The position numbers and the translations under genes are program-made. A stretch of DNA of 64,000 nucleotides, taken from contig NC_133656.1 in the NCBI RefSeq assembly GCF_009905375.1, forward strand, positions 239,228,415 through 239,292,414. The letters run 5' to 3'. How positions within the stretch are numbered: the first letter of the stretch is position 1; each line of letters opens with the position of its first letter. Of this stretch, positions 12,392 through 30,028 are shown in pieces. This DNA is from Apium graveolens (Eukaryota > Streptophyta > Magnoliopsida > Apiales > Apiaceae). The notes beneath the pieces were generated by a model. It did not search any database, was not told the DNA's origin, and saw only the letters and a list, made by a program, of their open reading frames with translations.

Positions 12392-13406
12392 TAGAGCCTG
12401 CCAAACGGGCGGTTTGGCTCGACACGAGCGTAGTTCGGCTCGCCTAATATTCGCATTACTCGTCTCGTCACGGTCCGATTCGTTATTCGGCACTATTCGG
12501 ATATGCACACGAGCTCTGTATTTTGAGAAACCGGAACCGGCCCGTAACCACTCGCCAGAGCTGTAGACGAATAAACAACAGAAAAAATGAATAAAAAACG
12601 AATTAACCAGCCCGTTATTCGCGAGGCCCGCCAGCTCGCGGTTATTCGCGAGTCATCTATTGACTTGTCCTCTTTGTGAACCAGAATATTAGCAATAGTT
12701 AGCTTCTGACTTTCTGACTTTGTGAATTAAGAATTCAAAACTTCATTACTTTATGTCACACTATTTGCTTCTAACTAAAATCAATCAGATAATGAATTTG
12801 TTATAGTTTATATTTTATTTAAATTATAAATACGGTTTGTTCCGTTTTGTTAGAGAAGAGTTCTATATAATTAATTTTAACATTTTTTTAATTAATAAAA
12901 TTTATAGAGGTACCGTCCTCTTTTTCCTTATTTTAATACATATTATATTTTAATACATATTAGTTTTCCAAAATCGAAAAATATTTTAACAGAAAAAATT
13001 AAGATCAGAAAAAAAAAAGAAAAGTAAAAACAAAACATACATTATATACAATTTGCGTACATGTGTATAAAAAAGGAAAAAAATAAAAAAACAAAGTAAT
13101 AAATATAAGGAGAAAAACGTGTAAACAATAAACAAGTAAAACAAGTAGTGTGATTTATGAACTATGTGAAGTGCAAGTGCTAAACAACATGATGGAACCG
13201 ATTTATTCGTTAGTTATTCGCCTAACCGCCTAAACCGTGTAACTCGGATAAACCGCGTGCCGTTCACGGTTGATTGCTTTTCAGGACCGGCTCGGCACGG
13301 CCCGGACCGTAAATTTATACGGGCTGTTCACGAATTCTATTCAACATTAACCGGCCTGTTAATTATTCGGCCCGACACGCACGGCCCGCTCGTGTGGCCA
13401 GCTCTA
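12392..13406. mobile_element. Non-autonomous hAT element, GC-rich ends
   Basis: Ends TAGAGCCTGCCAAACGGGCG and, reversed, TAGAGCTGGCCACACGAGCG. The flanking 8-bp target duplication is GTTGTAAT (12384-12391) and GCTGTAAT (13407-13414), 7 of 8 identical. Subterminal stretches are full of GGCTCG, CCCGTTATTCG and CGGCACGG motifs, while the centre is AT-rich. No transposase reading frame. Confidence 0.75.
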
Positions 13407-13473
13407 GCTGTAATGCACGTACGTATCAACATTTCACTTAATAAGCGATGAATAAGCTCAATTCACCCTGCTT

Positions 13474-13576
13474 GTCACCAAGAAAGGGCCGGTGCAGTGG
13501 TTACGCTCTTATATTCTCTTGCAGGAGGTTATGAGTTTAACTCCCGGTGTAATTAATTAGCAAAAGAAAAAAAAAG
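13474..13576 (+). mobile_element. Short tRNA-derived SINE
   Basis: A GGTGCAGTGGTTA box-A-like sequence, a GAGTTTAACTCCC box-B-like sequence about 40 bases later, and an A-rich tail. The flanking direct repeats TTCACCCTGCTT (13462-13473) and TTAACCCTGCTT (13577-13588) look like the target duplication. Confidence 0.65.
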
Positions 13577-13782
13577 TTAACCCTGCTTTTAAACACCATA
13601 AATTGACCTAAAGCGTTTTCACAATCATGCCATCAAGAAAACAATGATAACTAGTTCAACGGAAAGTTGTTGGACAAATTGTATCAAGCTCCAGCCTTTG
13701 TTAATAATCTTACAAAGGATAACAACAAAGTTCAACTCCACAGCAAAAATGACCTATATTTCTGATTTCTATGTTTGACAAA

Positions 13783-18833
<5,051 letters not shown>

Positions 18834-18837
18834 TGTT

Positions 18838-18950
18838 AGAGAGAGAGATAGAAGAGAGAGGGAGAGAGATAGAGAGAGAGATAGAGAGGAGGGAGAGAGA
18901 GAGAATGAGAGAGAGAGAGAGAGGAGAGGGAGAGAGACTAAATGAGGATT
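18838..18950. repeat. GA-rich microsatellite, CT-rich leader of GAPCP copy B
   Basis: Interrupted (GA)n on the plus strand, CT-rich on the coding strand, between TATA box and ATG. CT-rich leaders are common in plant housekeeping genes. Shorter than in copy A. Confidence 0.85.
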
Positions 18951-19013
18951 CAGGAGAGAGAGATGAGAGAGAGAGAGGGTTTTAAAAAGGGGAGAAGAGT
19001 GGCTTTTGAGGGT

Positions 19014-19020
19014 TTATATA
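19014..19020 (-). promoter_or_regulatory. TATA box of GAPCP
   Basis: Minus strand TATATAA about 181 bases upstream of the ATG at 18833, leaving room for a CT-rich leader of about 150 bases. Confidence 0.65.
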
Positions 19021-19294
19021 AGGGCGCGGCTACGGCTGCGGAGGATTTTAAGAGCCAGCTAACTCTTGCCTCTTTCGTAAACTACAGTTTTATAGAAGCG
19101 CTACACTTGCACGTGAAACATTGACCAAAACTATATTAATTTTTGAGTGGGTGGTTCTACTTCCATCGTTCTACTTTAGGGTGCATGTCACACGGGCATG
19201 TGCCATGGGCATGCCATGACGTCATTTAGCCAGACATGCCTTTTCATGATTCAGGTATGCCATTCCTGAGGAGATATGCCTTTTCAATACTAAA

Positions 19295-19577
19295 AGAATA
19301 TACACTACTCAAACTCCCATGTTCGAACCCCGCCAACGACAAATATTTATATTATTATTTATACAATACTAAAACTCCCAAGTTCGAACCCAACGAACAA
19401 CAAACATTTATATTATTATTTATACACTACCCAAGATTCAGGTTCGAATCCTGCCAACAACAAACATTTATATTATTATTTATAAATATACTAATAAGGT
19501 AATGATCCATTTTTTTTATTATAATTTTAAATAATATAAAAATATTAATGAAGACTCGTGCACGGGTTGTAAAGTTA
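19295..19577 (+). mobile_element. Helitron remnant (copy B), 5' part lost
   Basis: Carries the same three ~60-bp GTTCGAAyCC units and 3' region as 1441-1711, but the TCTATACTATAC start and its left flank are absent and the terminal hairpin has lost several bases. The 5' deletion happened after the 7-kb duplication, or copy B derives from another haplotype. Confidence 0.6.
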
Positions 19578-20571
19578 GTATATTTTAATATTTAAAAAGT
19601 TACTAATTTAAATGAGTATTATGATGGTATTTGGTTGTTACTGTCAACTAACTTTAATTTTATATTCAAATTCACTGTATATTTGTATAATAATTATTTA
19701 TTAAATTTTATTATATTTAATTGATAAATGGCATGCCATTTGGGCATGTCTTTTTGCAAAAAGAGTCTTGTGACAAGTACCCTATTCTACTTACATAATT
19801 GGAAATTCAAAAAATATTTTTTTATTTCATAATTTATAATAAAAAGTATGGATAAATAAAATTTAAAAATTAACAATTTGACCAAGTAATTTTGTATTTT
19901 CCCGAGAAAAAGAAAGAAGTTAACTAGAATTTCAATAAGATGTCAATTACGGAATCTCACTATTATTTTTTTTTGGCGTAAAAATAGAAATTTCACTAAA
20001 TTTTTAACTTATTGACCAATACATGAGTTGGGTCATCGATCAATATATGAGAAAAATTCATGTGAATATATCAGATATAGAACTAAAATGTCTCGGTAGA
20101 TGATGAGTTAACCGATACATGAGACATCGACTAATACATGAGAAAAATTCGTGATATAAAACTAAAATATCTCTTTAAATCATGAGTTATCTTATTCGGG
20201 AATCGTTTTATAAATTATAACATATTATCATTATTATTCTTATTGCTAATTAAATTTAACGTAATAAACAAATTAATTCTCAAGAAATGTTTCTATTATT
20301 TTTTTAAACAAAAAATTGATTTTGGGAAGGGGAAGCTGCTATATGTAGCCTTTTGCTAGACACGCGACAAAATAAAAACTACATTTTTGTCTTGGGCCAG
20401 AGCATTTTATAATTTGTGGGCCTTGTGATTTTAATTATGGGCCTTATCTGTGGCTGAATCTACTGAAATGTTAAATGGTTGATTAATGGACGGAAAGTTA
20501 TGGCCCATTTATTTTGTTCATTATTGGAGTGTTTCCCCATTACAGCCCAAAAATTAGTACTTTAAAATAAT

Positions 20572-20897
20572 GCTATGTTTGGTATTATAGTTAAAAAGTT
20601 GCGCTTTAAGAAAAAATGTTGATTTAAAAAATGTTGGTGAAATAATAAGATTATTTTTTGATAATATTTTTGATATGCATTTGTTTTGATGTAAAAAAAT
20701 TATAATAATATTTTGGATGAGATTTGATGATCAAATAAGCAATTGCTTCCCGCAAAAATCGAAAAACAGTTTTTTTTCAAAAATAAGGGGTGACATACTT
20801 TCTCTAACAACAGTTTTTTGATCAAAAAAATTGCAACTATTTTTCTTTGAAAAAACTGTTATAATTGTCTGCAACACCCATACCAAACAAAACCTAA
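20572..20897. mobile_element. MITE with TGTTTGGTATT inverted ends (copy B)
   Basis: Equivalent of 2698-3023, with a few small indels. Confidence 0.5.
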
Positions 20898-21365
20898 ATA
20901 CATTTTTTTTATCTTTAAAAATTAAATCGACTTTGTTATATTTCATTGCATCAAAGTATAATTTACACGGGAAATAATAAATATCCAAATAATTTTTCAA
21001 TTTTTTAAAAATAATATGAAATCGATCACATATTATTATTTTTTTATATGTAATACCACGTCATTTGCATCATTTGTGAAAAGTTTGAAAAGTACACGCT
21101 CATTGTATTCATAAGTCATATCACATCATACACATCAACAATTTGCAAAAATAGGCACAAACAAAGACAAGACCAATAAATGAATTCAAATAACTAGAAT
21201 AGGCAAGTTTTACATTTTTTTCAATTTTAAGAAAAATAAGAGAAATTAAATGACAGTTTCATTTCTTCTGTTTATATGACAGCTTTCGTCAAATCATTGT
21301 TCTATTAATCTCTATATTCCAATCATTAACAGTATTAGCCAATATTATAATTCTGTTTGAACAAC

Positions 21366-22166
21366 ATGGCACGTATTGATGAACCCCTAGAGGAGATGTA
21401 TGCGAATTTGGTCATCGAGGATGAGGAGATGGACGAAATAGTGATTGCAAATAATACGATAACTGAACAAAAAACAACGTTTATGTTGATGGGAAAATTT
21501 TTGACGGAGAAAACTATAAACTTTCAAGCTATGAAGAATCTAATGGAGTCATTATGGCGGCCACGAGAAGGAATGGAAGTCTACAGTACGGGGGATTTGA
21601 AGTATTTGTTTGTATTTTACCACAAGATGGATGTGCAAAATGTAATGGAAGGTGGCCCATGGTCGTTTGAGCAGGCGATGCTTGTGCTTCATCAAGTGGA
21701 GATGGGGGATGATCCAGCTACAGTTAAGTTACAGAATATGGAAATGTGGGTGCAAATATATGATTTACCTAGGGGTTATGTTTCAGAAAGTATTTTGAAA
21801 AGTGTTGGTGCATCTTTGGGAACGTATATTAAATCAGGGCCAGGAACGTTTGATGGAGGGTGGACACCATATGTACGTATTCGAGTTGCACTGAATGTTG
21901 ATAAACCATTAAAGAGAAGTACGAAGATAAAGAGAGAAGGAAATAGTTGGAGTTGGATTAATTTTAAGTATGAAAAATTGGGTACGTTTTGTTTCGTATG
22001 TGGCATTATTGGCCATTCTGATAGAGATTGTATTGTGGTTTACGTGAATCTTGAGAAAGTGGTAGAGAAAATGTATGGAGTATGGCAACGTGCATCTTCA
22101 AAAAGAGGACAACGTAATCCTGGATCGAAATGGCTTCGAAATAGTGGTGTAAGGAAGGAGGATTGA
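21366..22166 (+). CDS. LINE ORF1 (DUF4283-like RNA-binding region plus CCHC knuckle)
   Basis: Open for 266 codons from ATG 21366 (MARIDEPLEE). The middle (ESLWRPREGMEV to EGGPWSFE, then MEMWVQIYDLP) is the DUF4283 region typical of plant L1-type gag-like proteins. A zinc knuckle CFVCGIIGHSDRDC follows near 21993. It ends at TGA 22166, after which the linker to ORF2 is out of frame. The protein would bind LINE RNA. It looks shortened compared with intact relatives, and the element's ORF2 is dead. Confidence 0.8.
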   Translation: MARIDEPLEEMYANLVIEDEEMDEIVIANNTITEQKTTFMLMGKFLTEKTINFQAMKNLMESLWRPREGMEVYSTGDLKYLFVFYHKMDVQNVMEGGPWSFEQAMLVLHQVEMGDDPATVKLQNMEMWVQIYDLPRGYVSESILKSVGASLGTYIKSGPGTFDGGWTPYVRIRVALNVDKPLKRSTKIKREGNSWSWINFKYEKLGTFCFVCGIIGHSDRDCIVVYVNLEKVVEKMYGVWQRASSKRGQRNPGSKWLRNSGVRKED

Positions 22167-22527
22167 GGTGCAAAGCAATAGCAAGGTGACTCATCGGGAA
22201 ATCATGGTGGCAACCCGGGTGATGCGAGATTCATGGAGGTAGATGGTAAGATTTGCGAGATTGGTGGAGATGCTGGTGGAATTCTGGTTAGGCAGCGGGA
22301 TTTGAGGGAACAGAAAACAGGAAAGAGTTTGAATTTGAATGACAAATAAACAAATGAGGATATGAGAGAGGAGTATAACGAGTTTCCTTCCGATAATGTA
22401 GTGATGGATATGAAAAGAAAGTGGGTTGACAATACGGAGAGTGAGGCTAAAGATGAGCTGTATAATATGCAGATAAGTGGAAATGAACAGAATGTTGGGC
22501 CAAAAAACTTGATACCCGCCAAAGATT

Positions 22528-25040
22528 ATGAGTATCCTTTCGTGGAACTGTCGTGGGCTGGCCAACCCACGGATAGTCAGACTTCTGTTGGATATTGATC
22601 AACAGTATAGGCCCAGTCTCAATTTCTTGAGTGAGACTCTAGTTAAACATGATACGGTGCAAAAGGTTACTAAACAATCAGGATTTGCTGGATGTTATGC
22701 AATTGATGTTCAAGTTCATTCAGGAGGGATTGCTTTGTTATGGAGGAACGATGTAGCAGTTCATATTACAAATAGTTGTAGGAATTTTATAGATTTTGAA
22801 GTAAGTAATGAGCAGCTAGGGAGATGGCGATATACTAGATACTATGGTTTTCCAGAGAGGGCGAGAAGAATGGAGGCTTGGAATATGCTTAGGGAATTAT
22901 CTATAGCTTCAGAATTACCGTGGTGTATCCTGGGCGACTTTAATGATATTGTTTCGTTGGAAGAAAAGAGGGGAGGAAAACAGCAACCAAGAAGGTTAAT
23001 GGAAGGCTTTTGGGATGCGATAATGGATTCTGGGTTGCATGATTTGGGTTTTACTGGAGATATATTTACTTGGGAGAGATCTAGAGGGACGGATAAATGG
23101 GTTCAGGAGATATTGGATCGTGGGATGGCAACACAACAATGGGGGAATATGTTCTCGTTAGCAGATGTTACAGTCTTAGAGGTAACAACTTCTGACCACC
23201 TACCGTTAATGTTGCAGTTGCATAGAAAAATATTTGAAAAAAGACGACGCAAATTTAAATTTGAAAATATATGGATTGGAGAGAGAGAATGTAGAAATAT
23301 AGTGTATGAGTGCTGGAGGCAGGATGGTGAACGAGATTTGATGGAGAAAATTATGAGTTACTCGTTGAAACTGGAGGAATGGGGCGGGGGCTTGATTCGT
23401 GAGATGAAGGTTCAGATAGGCAAGTATAGAAAAGAAATACAGCGTTACGATCTAGGAAAGATACATTTGGAATCCAAAAGTATGATGCAGCACGGTGGCA
23501 GTTCATGAGATTGTTAGAGAAGCAAGAAATTTTTTGGCGTCAAAGAGCCAAACAGTTTTGGTTAAGGGAAGGTGATATAAATGGTAGTTTTTTCCATAAG
23601 TATGCAACCACTCGAAAAGAGCATAACAAAATCAAGAAACTGAAGGATAAACATGGGGAGTGGAAAGAATAGAACGCTGAAATTCAAGAGGTTATTACTG
23701 AGTATTTTACAGAGTTATTCAGTAGTGTTAAAGATAGCATGAGATTATCTCCAAGGATTAAATTCCCGGTAATCTCAGATATACAAAAGGAGATACTGGT
23801 TAGACCTGTCGCAGATGAAGAGGTTAAAGCGGCTGGTTTTGCTATGCATTCAGATAAATCACCTGGTACTGATGTCTTAAATCCGGGTTTTTATTAGACT
23901 TATTGGGAGATAGTAGGCCAGGATGTTATTAAGTTCTGCAGGGAATTTTTTCAGAATGGAGAGCTACAGAGTGGTTTAAACCGTACAATGGTGTGTCTAA
24001 TTCCTAAGGTAAAACATCCAAAAAAGGTGGCTGATCTGAGACCAATCTCATTGTGTAATGTGCTGATGAGAATCCTCTTTAAAGTAATGGCGAATAGGTT
24101 AACACCAACTCTAAATGTAATTATTTCTGAGAAGCAGAGTGCATTTATTGAGGGACGACTCTTAACTCATAATGTGTTGATAGCTTACGAGGTGAACCAC
24201 TACATCCGGAGGAAAACATAAGGTAAATTGGGTGTTGCTGGGTTGAATGTGGACATTTTTAAAGCGTATGATAGATCGGAATGGTCTTTTATTGAAGAGA
24301 TGCTTCAGCGTTTTGAATTTCCTACATTGTGGGTTGACAGAGTAATGAATTGTGTGAAATCGGTCTCGTATAGTTTTCTAAGGGATGGTGATGTGTTTGG
24401 TGAAATAATTCCCCAAAGAGGAGTACGGCAGGGAGATCCGATATCGCCATTTATGTATATCATTTGTGCAGAAGGGTTGAGTGGTATGATTAGGGTACAT
24501 GAGGAATGTGGTTTATTGCACGGACGTAAGATTGCGAACAAAGCACCAAGTATCTCTCATCTTCTATTTGCATATGATTGTTACTTTTTTCTAAAAGCCA
24601 AAAAATCGGAAGCTATAACCTTAAAAAGTGCACTGCAGAGGTATGAAGTTCTATCAGGTCAAATTATCAATTATGAGAAATCAGAGGTGGTGTTCAGTCC
24701 AAATACAAATGAAGAGGATAGGATGGAGGTTTGTGAAAGTTTAGGGGTAAGACAAGTTCAAAAACCTGGAAAGTACCTCGGAATGCCTATGAATGTGGGG
24801 AGTAGTAAAACAGAGGTGTTTGGTTTTCTTGTAAATCGAGTGCAACAAAGGTTAAAAGGATGGTATGGAAATGATGTATCTCGAGCTGGGAAGATAACTT
24901 TATTGTCTTCAGCAGCTCAAACAATACCAAGTTTTTGGATGAATCTGTTCTTGATCCCAGTAACTATATGTGAAGAGGTTGAATGGAAAATGAATGCATT
25001 TCTATGGGGGAGTGGAGGTGGTAGTAAGGGCAAATCCAAG
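22528..25040 (+). pseudogene. LINE ORF2, first part: endonuclease and reverse transcriptase, dead
   Basis: ATG 22528 starts MSILSWNCRGLANPR, the usual opening of the L1 endonuclease. Catalytic regions WCILGDFND (near 22920) and TSDHLPL (near 23190) are present. A frameshift lies near 23500, followed by in-frame stops at about 23670 (TAG), 23895 (TAG) and 24219 (TAA). RT blocks are recognisable: DLRPISLCNVL, VDIFKAYDRSEW and RQGDPISPFMYI. The catalytic FADD is FAYD (near 24565), so the second aspartate region is altered. The frame is cut at 25040 by a Harbinger element and resumes at 27080. Confidence 0.9.
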
Positions 25041-27076
25041 AGTGGCCATACTTTTTGGCCTAAATTTGGACCGAGACAACTCTCTATTCCAACAGTTCGG
25101 TCTAAATTTTGGTCCAAATTCATATATCAATATTTTATTCTTTCAACTATTAATATATTGTTATTTTAATGTATTGATATTAATTCACATACATATTAAT
25201 TCAATTGGACGCCAAACGAATAAAATCACTTTAAGTTCAAACTTAATAAATTTATTAAATTGGAAAAACATTACACTTAAACAAGAAAATGAAGAAAAAA
25301 TAATATTATATTTAGTTAACTAAAAGAAAAATAACAAAGATTAAACTACCCCGAATTAGTATATTGTTCTCACAAATACTCGATTAGTGCATCTGGAAGA
25401 GCAATATGAGCTTCTTTATTTTTTTATTTTTCAATACCGTCTATCAAAACCGTAGGATGCAAAAATCTTATCTTCTGCAAAAAGCTAATCAAATCTTATC
25501 ATGTTTCACAAGTGACAAAAGCATTGGGACACTAAATCTTATCTTCTGTGTACAAGATAAGAAAATTTTACTTATCTCATATTCACCATTAGATGGATTT
25601 CACTACCGTTGGATGAATTACCTTTTTTTCTATAAATTATTTTATTACCCAACTCATTTCACCATCCTCTTATCTACTTCCATATAATTAAAAAAAACGA
25701 GTTCAGGAAATCGTAGTGTATCATACACAGTTGAGCAAGATATGCACTTAAGCCAAATTTGGCTTGACATTTCTCAAAATCCTGTTATAGGAATCAACCA
25801 ACCTGGAGATCAGTTTTGGTCTTGAGTTGCAACTGCTTTTCACTCGGATCCAAGATTTTAACATCTTAATCGAACCAAAGAATCACTACGCAAGCGCATG
25901 CAAGCCATCAATGCTGCAATATCCAAACTGAAAGGTTGTGTATGCCAAGTTGAAAACCAACATCCAAGTGGTGTTTTAAACGAAGATATCGTAAGTAAAC
26001 TATTAAAATTTGAATTTTAGTACTCATCTATGTTACTTATATTTTATTTTTCATCTAAGTAACTTGTATTTTGCGATGAAGAAAGCTAAATTATTTTTGA
26101 AAGATGACCCAAAATATCAAAAAGGGTTCAAATTCGGTCATGTATGGCATATACTTAAAGATTGTGAAAAATTCTTCAGCCCAAACACAACACCACATGT
26201 TCAATGTCCAAGTTCAACCGATGATATTCGTCCAAATTTATCTGCATTTGATATTAATTCAACTGACGAGGAAATTGGTGCTACATCGAGCATTCGTCCA
26301 ATGGGAGTCAAAAAAGCAAAAGGAAAACGAAAACATGATGAAGGCATTTCTAAAATTATCGAACAAAATAATGCTCTTGTCGAATTAATTAAAAAAAAGA
26401 ATCAAGATTCGGAACGAAAACTATCTCTCACGGAATACAAAGAGGAAAATAAAATTTTGTTGAAAGATTTGAACTCTATATTTGATCCTAACTTACGTGA
26501 ATTTTTTCGTACTGAACAGACCCAAATTATGGAAAAAAGGGCTCAACAACAAAGATCAACTTCTCAAGCTCGAGGTTCAGAAGATGAAGGTCAAGGATCA
26601 CAAAATGATCATAATTATAATCAATATTATGATTATCTAGGAGGATCAAGAAATAATTTATTTGATTAAATCAATGTTTAAGTTCATATTATGCTTTTGC
26701 ATAAGTTGTATTTGTAATTATTTTTTTATCAAGTGTAATCTTTATTTTATTTTTAATGTATTAATAATTTGAATTAAAACAATTCATGGTGTTTAATATA
26801 TTTTTGTTAAATAACTATTATATATAAGTGAAAATTAAGAAATATAATTAAAAACTACTTAATATATGTATAGAATAACATTCAATCAACAAATTAACAA
26901 ATATATAAAACATAAAAAGTTAATATTTTATTATTAAAAAGATTTAGGCCGGTGAATAGTGCCGACCTAAACTATTCACTGGCCTAAATTGGAACGGGGC
27001 AATAGACTACTGTTGGGTAGATTTAGACCGAAATCGGTCCAAATTTGGGCCGATAGGCCACTGTTGGAGATGGCCT
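25041..27076. mobile_element. PIF/Harbinger element inserted in the LINE
   Basis: It interrupts LINE codons K-S-K (to 25040) and G-V-K-W (from 27080). Removing 25041-27076 and one AAG of the duplicated AAG (25038-25040 and 27077-27079) restores the LINE frame exactly, so the ends and the 3-bp target duplication are well supported. Left end AGTGGCCATAC then TTTGGCCTAAATTTGGACCG, right end (reversed) AGGCCATCTCC then CGGCCCAAATTTGGACCG. About 2 kb, with an ORF1-type gene but no DDE transposase. Confidence 0.8.
25720..26669 (+). pseudogene. Harbinger ORF1 (Myb/SANT-like, NAM-associated C-terminal region)
   Basis: The first block (about 25720-25989) reads like the SANT/Myb-like N-terminus of Harbinger ORF1 proteins (LSQIWLDIS, NQPGDQFW, ESLRKRMQAI). 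It has in-frame stops after QFWS and DPRF. A likely intron (GTAAGT at 25990 to AAG at 26083) follows. The second block to 26669 is open: DPKYQKGFKFGHVWHILKD, then a lysine-rich region and an acidic, glutamine-rich tail, as in proteins annotated NAM-associated. Such proteins help the DDE transposase bind DNA. Its partner gene is absent here. Confidence 0.7.
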
Positions 27077-27079
27077 AAG

Positions 27080-28601
27080 GGCGTGAAGTGGATGTCGTGG
27101 AACAAGGTGTGTAGGCCTAAGAAGTTTGGAGGGTTAGGGCTTAAAGAACTGCAGAAATTTAACTTATCTATGTTGGCTAAGCAGGGTTGGCGACTACTCA
27201 AGGAAACTAATCCGTTAGCTTCTGCAGTTATGAAAGCGAAGTACTATCCAAAAACAAGTTTGTTAGATGCTACAGCAGGTGCAAATCCAAGTTTTGTTTG
27301 GAGAAGTATTATGGAGTCTATGGAGGTGCTTAAGGCAGGGACTAGAAGACGAATTGAAAATGGGAAAGATACAGTTGTTTGGGATGTTCCTTGGCTGCCA
27401 GATATGATTAATGATTGTATTACAACACCAAGATATGAGCATCTTCATGAAATTAGTGTGAATAATCTAATGCAGGAAGGTGGTAATCAGTGGGACACAG
27501 ATATAGTATATGATTTGTTTCAAAGTCGAGATGCAGATTTGATTAAGCAGATTCCACTACCAATTCAAGATAAGAATGATTCTTGGTTCTGGATACTCAA
27601 TGAAAAAGGGGAATATACAGTTAAAAGTGGCTATCGTTGGTTGCAAGGGGAGTTTGAAGATGTAGATAGATGTTATTGGACTAAACTGCGTGCTTTGAAT
27701 CTACCAGGAAAGGTGACTAATTTCCTGTGGAGGGTATGTCGATCATGCTTACCTACAGCAAGTGCATTGGTTTTAAAACAGATTAGTATTGATATTATGT
27801 GCCCCTGGTGTCATTCTGAAGCTGAAACTGATGGTCATGTGTTGTTCTCGTGTGATTTTGTGAGGACAGTATGGGCTATAGCAGGGATGGGGCAAGTTTT
27901 GCAGTGTCCATCCTATGAGTCAGCTGGTATTATAATTCGTAGAGCTTTTGATACTTTCTCAAAAGAGCAGCGTTGTCTTCTAGGGATGGTTTGTTGGAGT
28001 TTGTGGAGAAGGCGTAATAAATGGGTTTGGATCAAGGCAAATGGATCTGCTTTTGGAGTTGTTTCTGCAGCAAAACATTTACTCAGTGACTGGAGACAAG
28101 CTCAGATGATGAGTAAGGGTGAACAACAGGTGACTGCAGCTCGGCACTGGGAAAACCAAATGCAGGTTGACTCAAGATTAATGTTGATGCAGCGGTTTTC
28201 CAGGACGGTAATATAGGTTGTGGTGCTGTTTTTAGAGATGCCCAAGGACAGTTTAGGGCAGCCATGAATAAGAAGGTAGCAGGGAAGTGGAGCCCGAGAG
28301 AAGCAGAAGCTATTGGGTTCAAGGAAGCTTTGTCCTGGATAATTAATTTAAGGTCTGAAAACTGTGTGTTTGAAACCGATTCAAAAACTCTGGTGCAGCC
28401 ATGTAAGGGAGCTTCAGGTGATCCATTTTTTGGGACGATAGTTGATGATTGTACTTAATTATTAAAGCACATAAATCACGTGCTCGTTCAGTTTGGTTTT
28501 CGATCTACGAATAGGGTGGCACATGAGTTAACATGAGCCAATTCTATGTCAGATTCTGGAGAGTGGTTTGTCACTCCTCCCAGTTTTATATCTCATGTAT
28601 T
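27080..28601 (+). pseudogene. LINE ORF2, second part: zinc-binding RT domain and RNase H
   Basis: Continues the LINE frame after the Harbinger insertion. It is open to 28216 with the zf-RVT region (CPWCHSEAETDGHVLFSC near 27800). An RNase H domain follows in another frame (INVDAAVFQDG, NIGCGAVFRD, SPREAEAIGFKEAL, FETDSKTLV). In-frame stops fall at 28456 and near 28530. The Asp-Glu-Asp residues of RNase H are visible. The LINE ends near 28601. No clear poly(A) tail or target duplication was found. Confidence 0.85.
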
Positions 28602-28690
28602 CAGTGGCGGATGTATGTGTGTACATGGTGTCTCAAGTGAGACACCATTATTTTTTGGGAAGATTATTTTTTTTTACAGTTATGGTCCTC
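28602..28690. mobile_element. Fragment of a CAGTGGCGGA-type transposon with a perfect hairpin
   Basis: Begins CAGTGGCGGA, a terminus seen in several plant DNA transposon families. At 28625-28648 it contains an 11-bp perfect inverted repeat, ATGGTGTCTCA with a 2-base loop. The other end was not found. No gene is seen from here to 29465, only AT-rich sequence. Confidence 0.4.
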
Positions 28691-29684
28691 CAAGTTCATT
28701 ATCTCCGTCTTCTTAAATCAATTCTTTTGCTATTTCATTGTACCTGATAACTAAAAGCAAGACATTTTAATAATTTAGAGTAATAGAGACATTATACTTC
28801 ATATGTTCTTGTTTTAATATCTTTTTACTAAAATTTGATTGAATTAGTAAAAAATTGATTAATTTAACTTAAATTTAGTCAAATTTAATTTAAAAAATTA
28901 ATTGAACAAAAATATAAGTACGATTTTATTAAAAAAAAAAAGAGAAATGAAATGGTTATATCTATACTAATATTAAACAAACACCGCTATCATCGGTAGA
29001 CTGCCTAGTTACACATCCAGCAATGAGTTTTCGAACTCCTGATCTACAGCAAAGTATATAAATATTCAAATATTGCACCAACGCTTAGTTAGCTAATTAA
29101 TTAACTATCTTTACCTCCACTTCTCATTAATTACTACCTCAAACAAAATTAACTTTTTATTACTAACATCTCTCTTCTCATTAATTATTTAACTCCAGTA
29201 ATTCTCTTTCTCCCTATTTTATATCTTTTTCTTTCTTTAATTATAATAATAATATTTACAAATATTTTTAAAATATTATATTTAAATATATTTATAAAAG
29301 TAAACTTAATGAAACCAGAGGAACTAATCTAGTGCGGTAATAAAAATAACCAATCGAAATATGACATTTCGTAGATATTTTTGTATTCATTCAAGAACTT
29401 TAATTATTCTAAAAATAAAGAAAATTCCCAAATCTACTATTTTTAAGCTATGATCACTCATATATGTGCTGACACATTCCCACAATTCGTCTCCCTCTCC
29501 CATTTCTAAGTTCCAACAAACTCACTACATTGAAGCCTTCCCTACAAGCAAGCAATCTTATCTGTTTTCTACTCATCACACTTGTCATCTTCTCTTTCAC
29601 TTCATATATATAGACACACATGTAGACTTATACGTGTGCATGTTTTGTGTTACACATTTTGTCTCCTGGCAGCAAGTTTCAGAT

Positions 29685-29942
29685 ATGGTTAACAAGATAA
29701 TGGTAAAGCAATGTTGGATCAAGCCACTAAATGTTTGTATAAATTAATATCTATTTATCTGTTGATTCCTATATATTTGTGTGTTAACATTAGAGATGTG
29801 ATTTATATTTATGCAGAAGTACTGGAGATCTATGTCAAAAAATGTGAATGTGATTAATGGGCAATTTGGATCATCGGTTTCGTCATCTCCCAAAGTGGTC
29901 ACTGTTTCCGATGTTGGAGATCATCAGGGACGAACAATGTAA

Positions 29943-30028
<86 letters not shown>

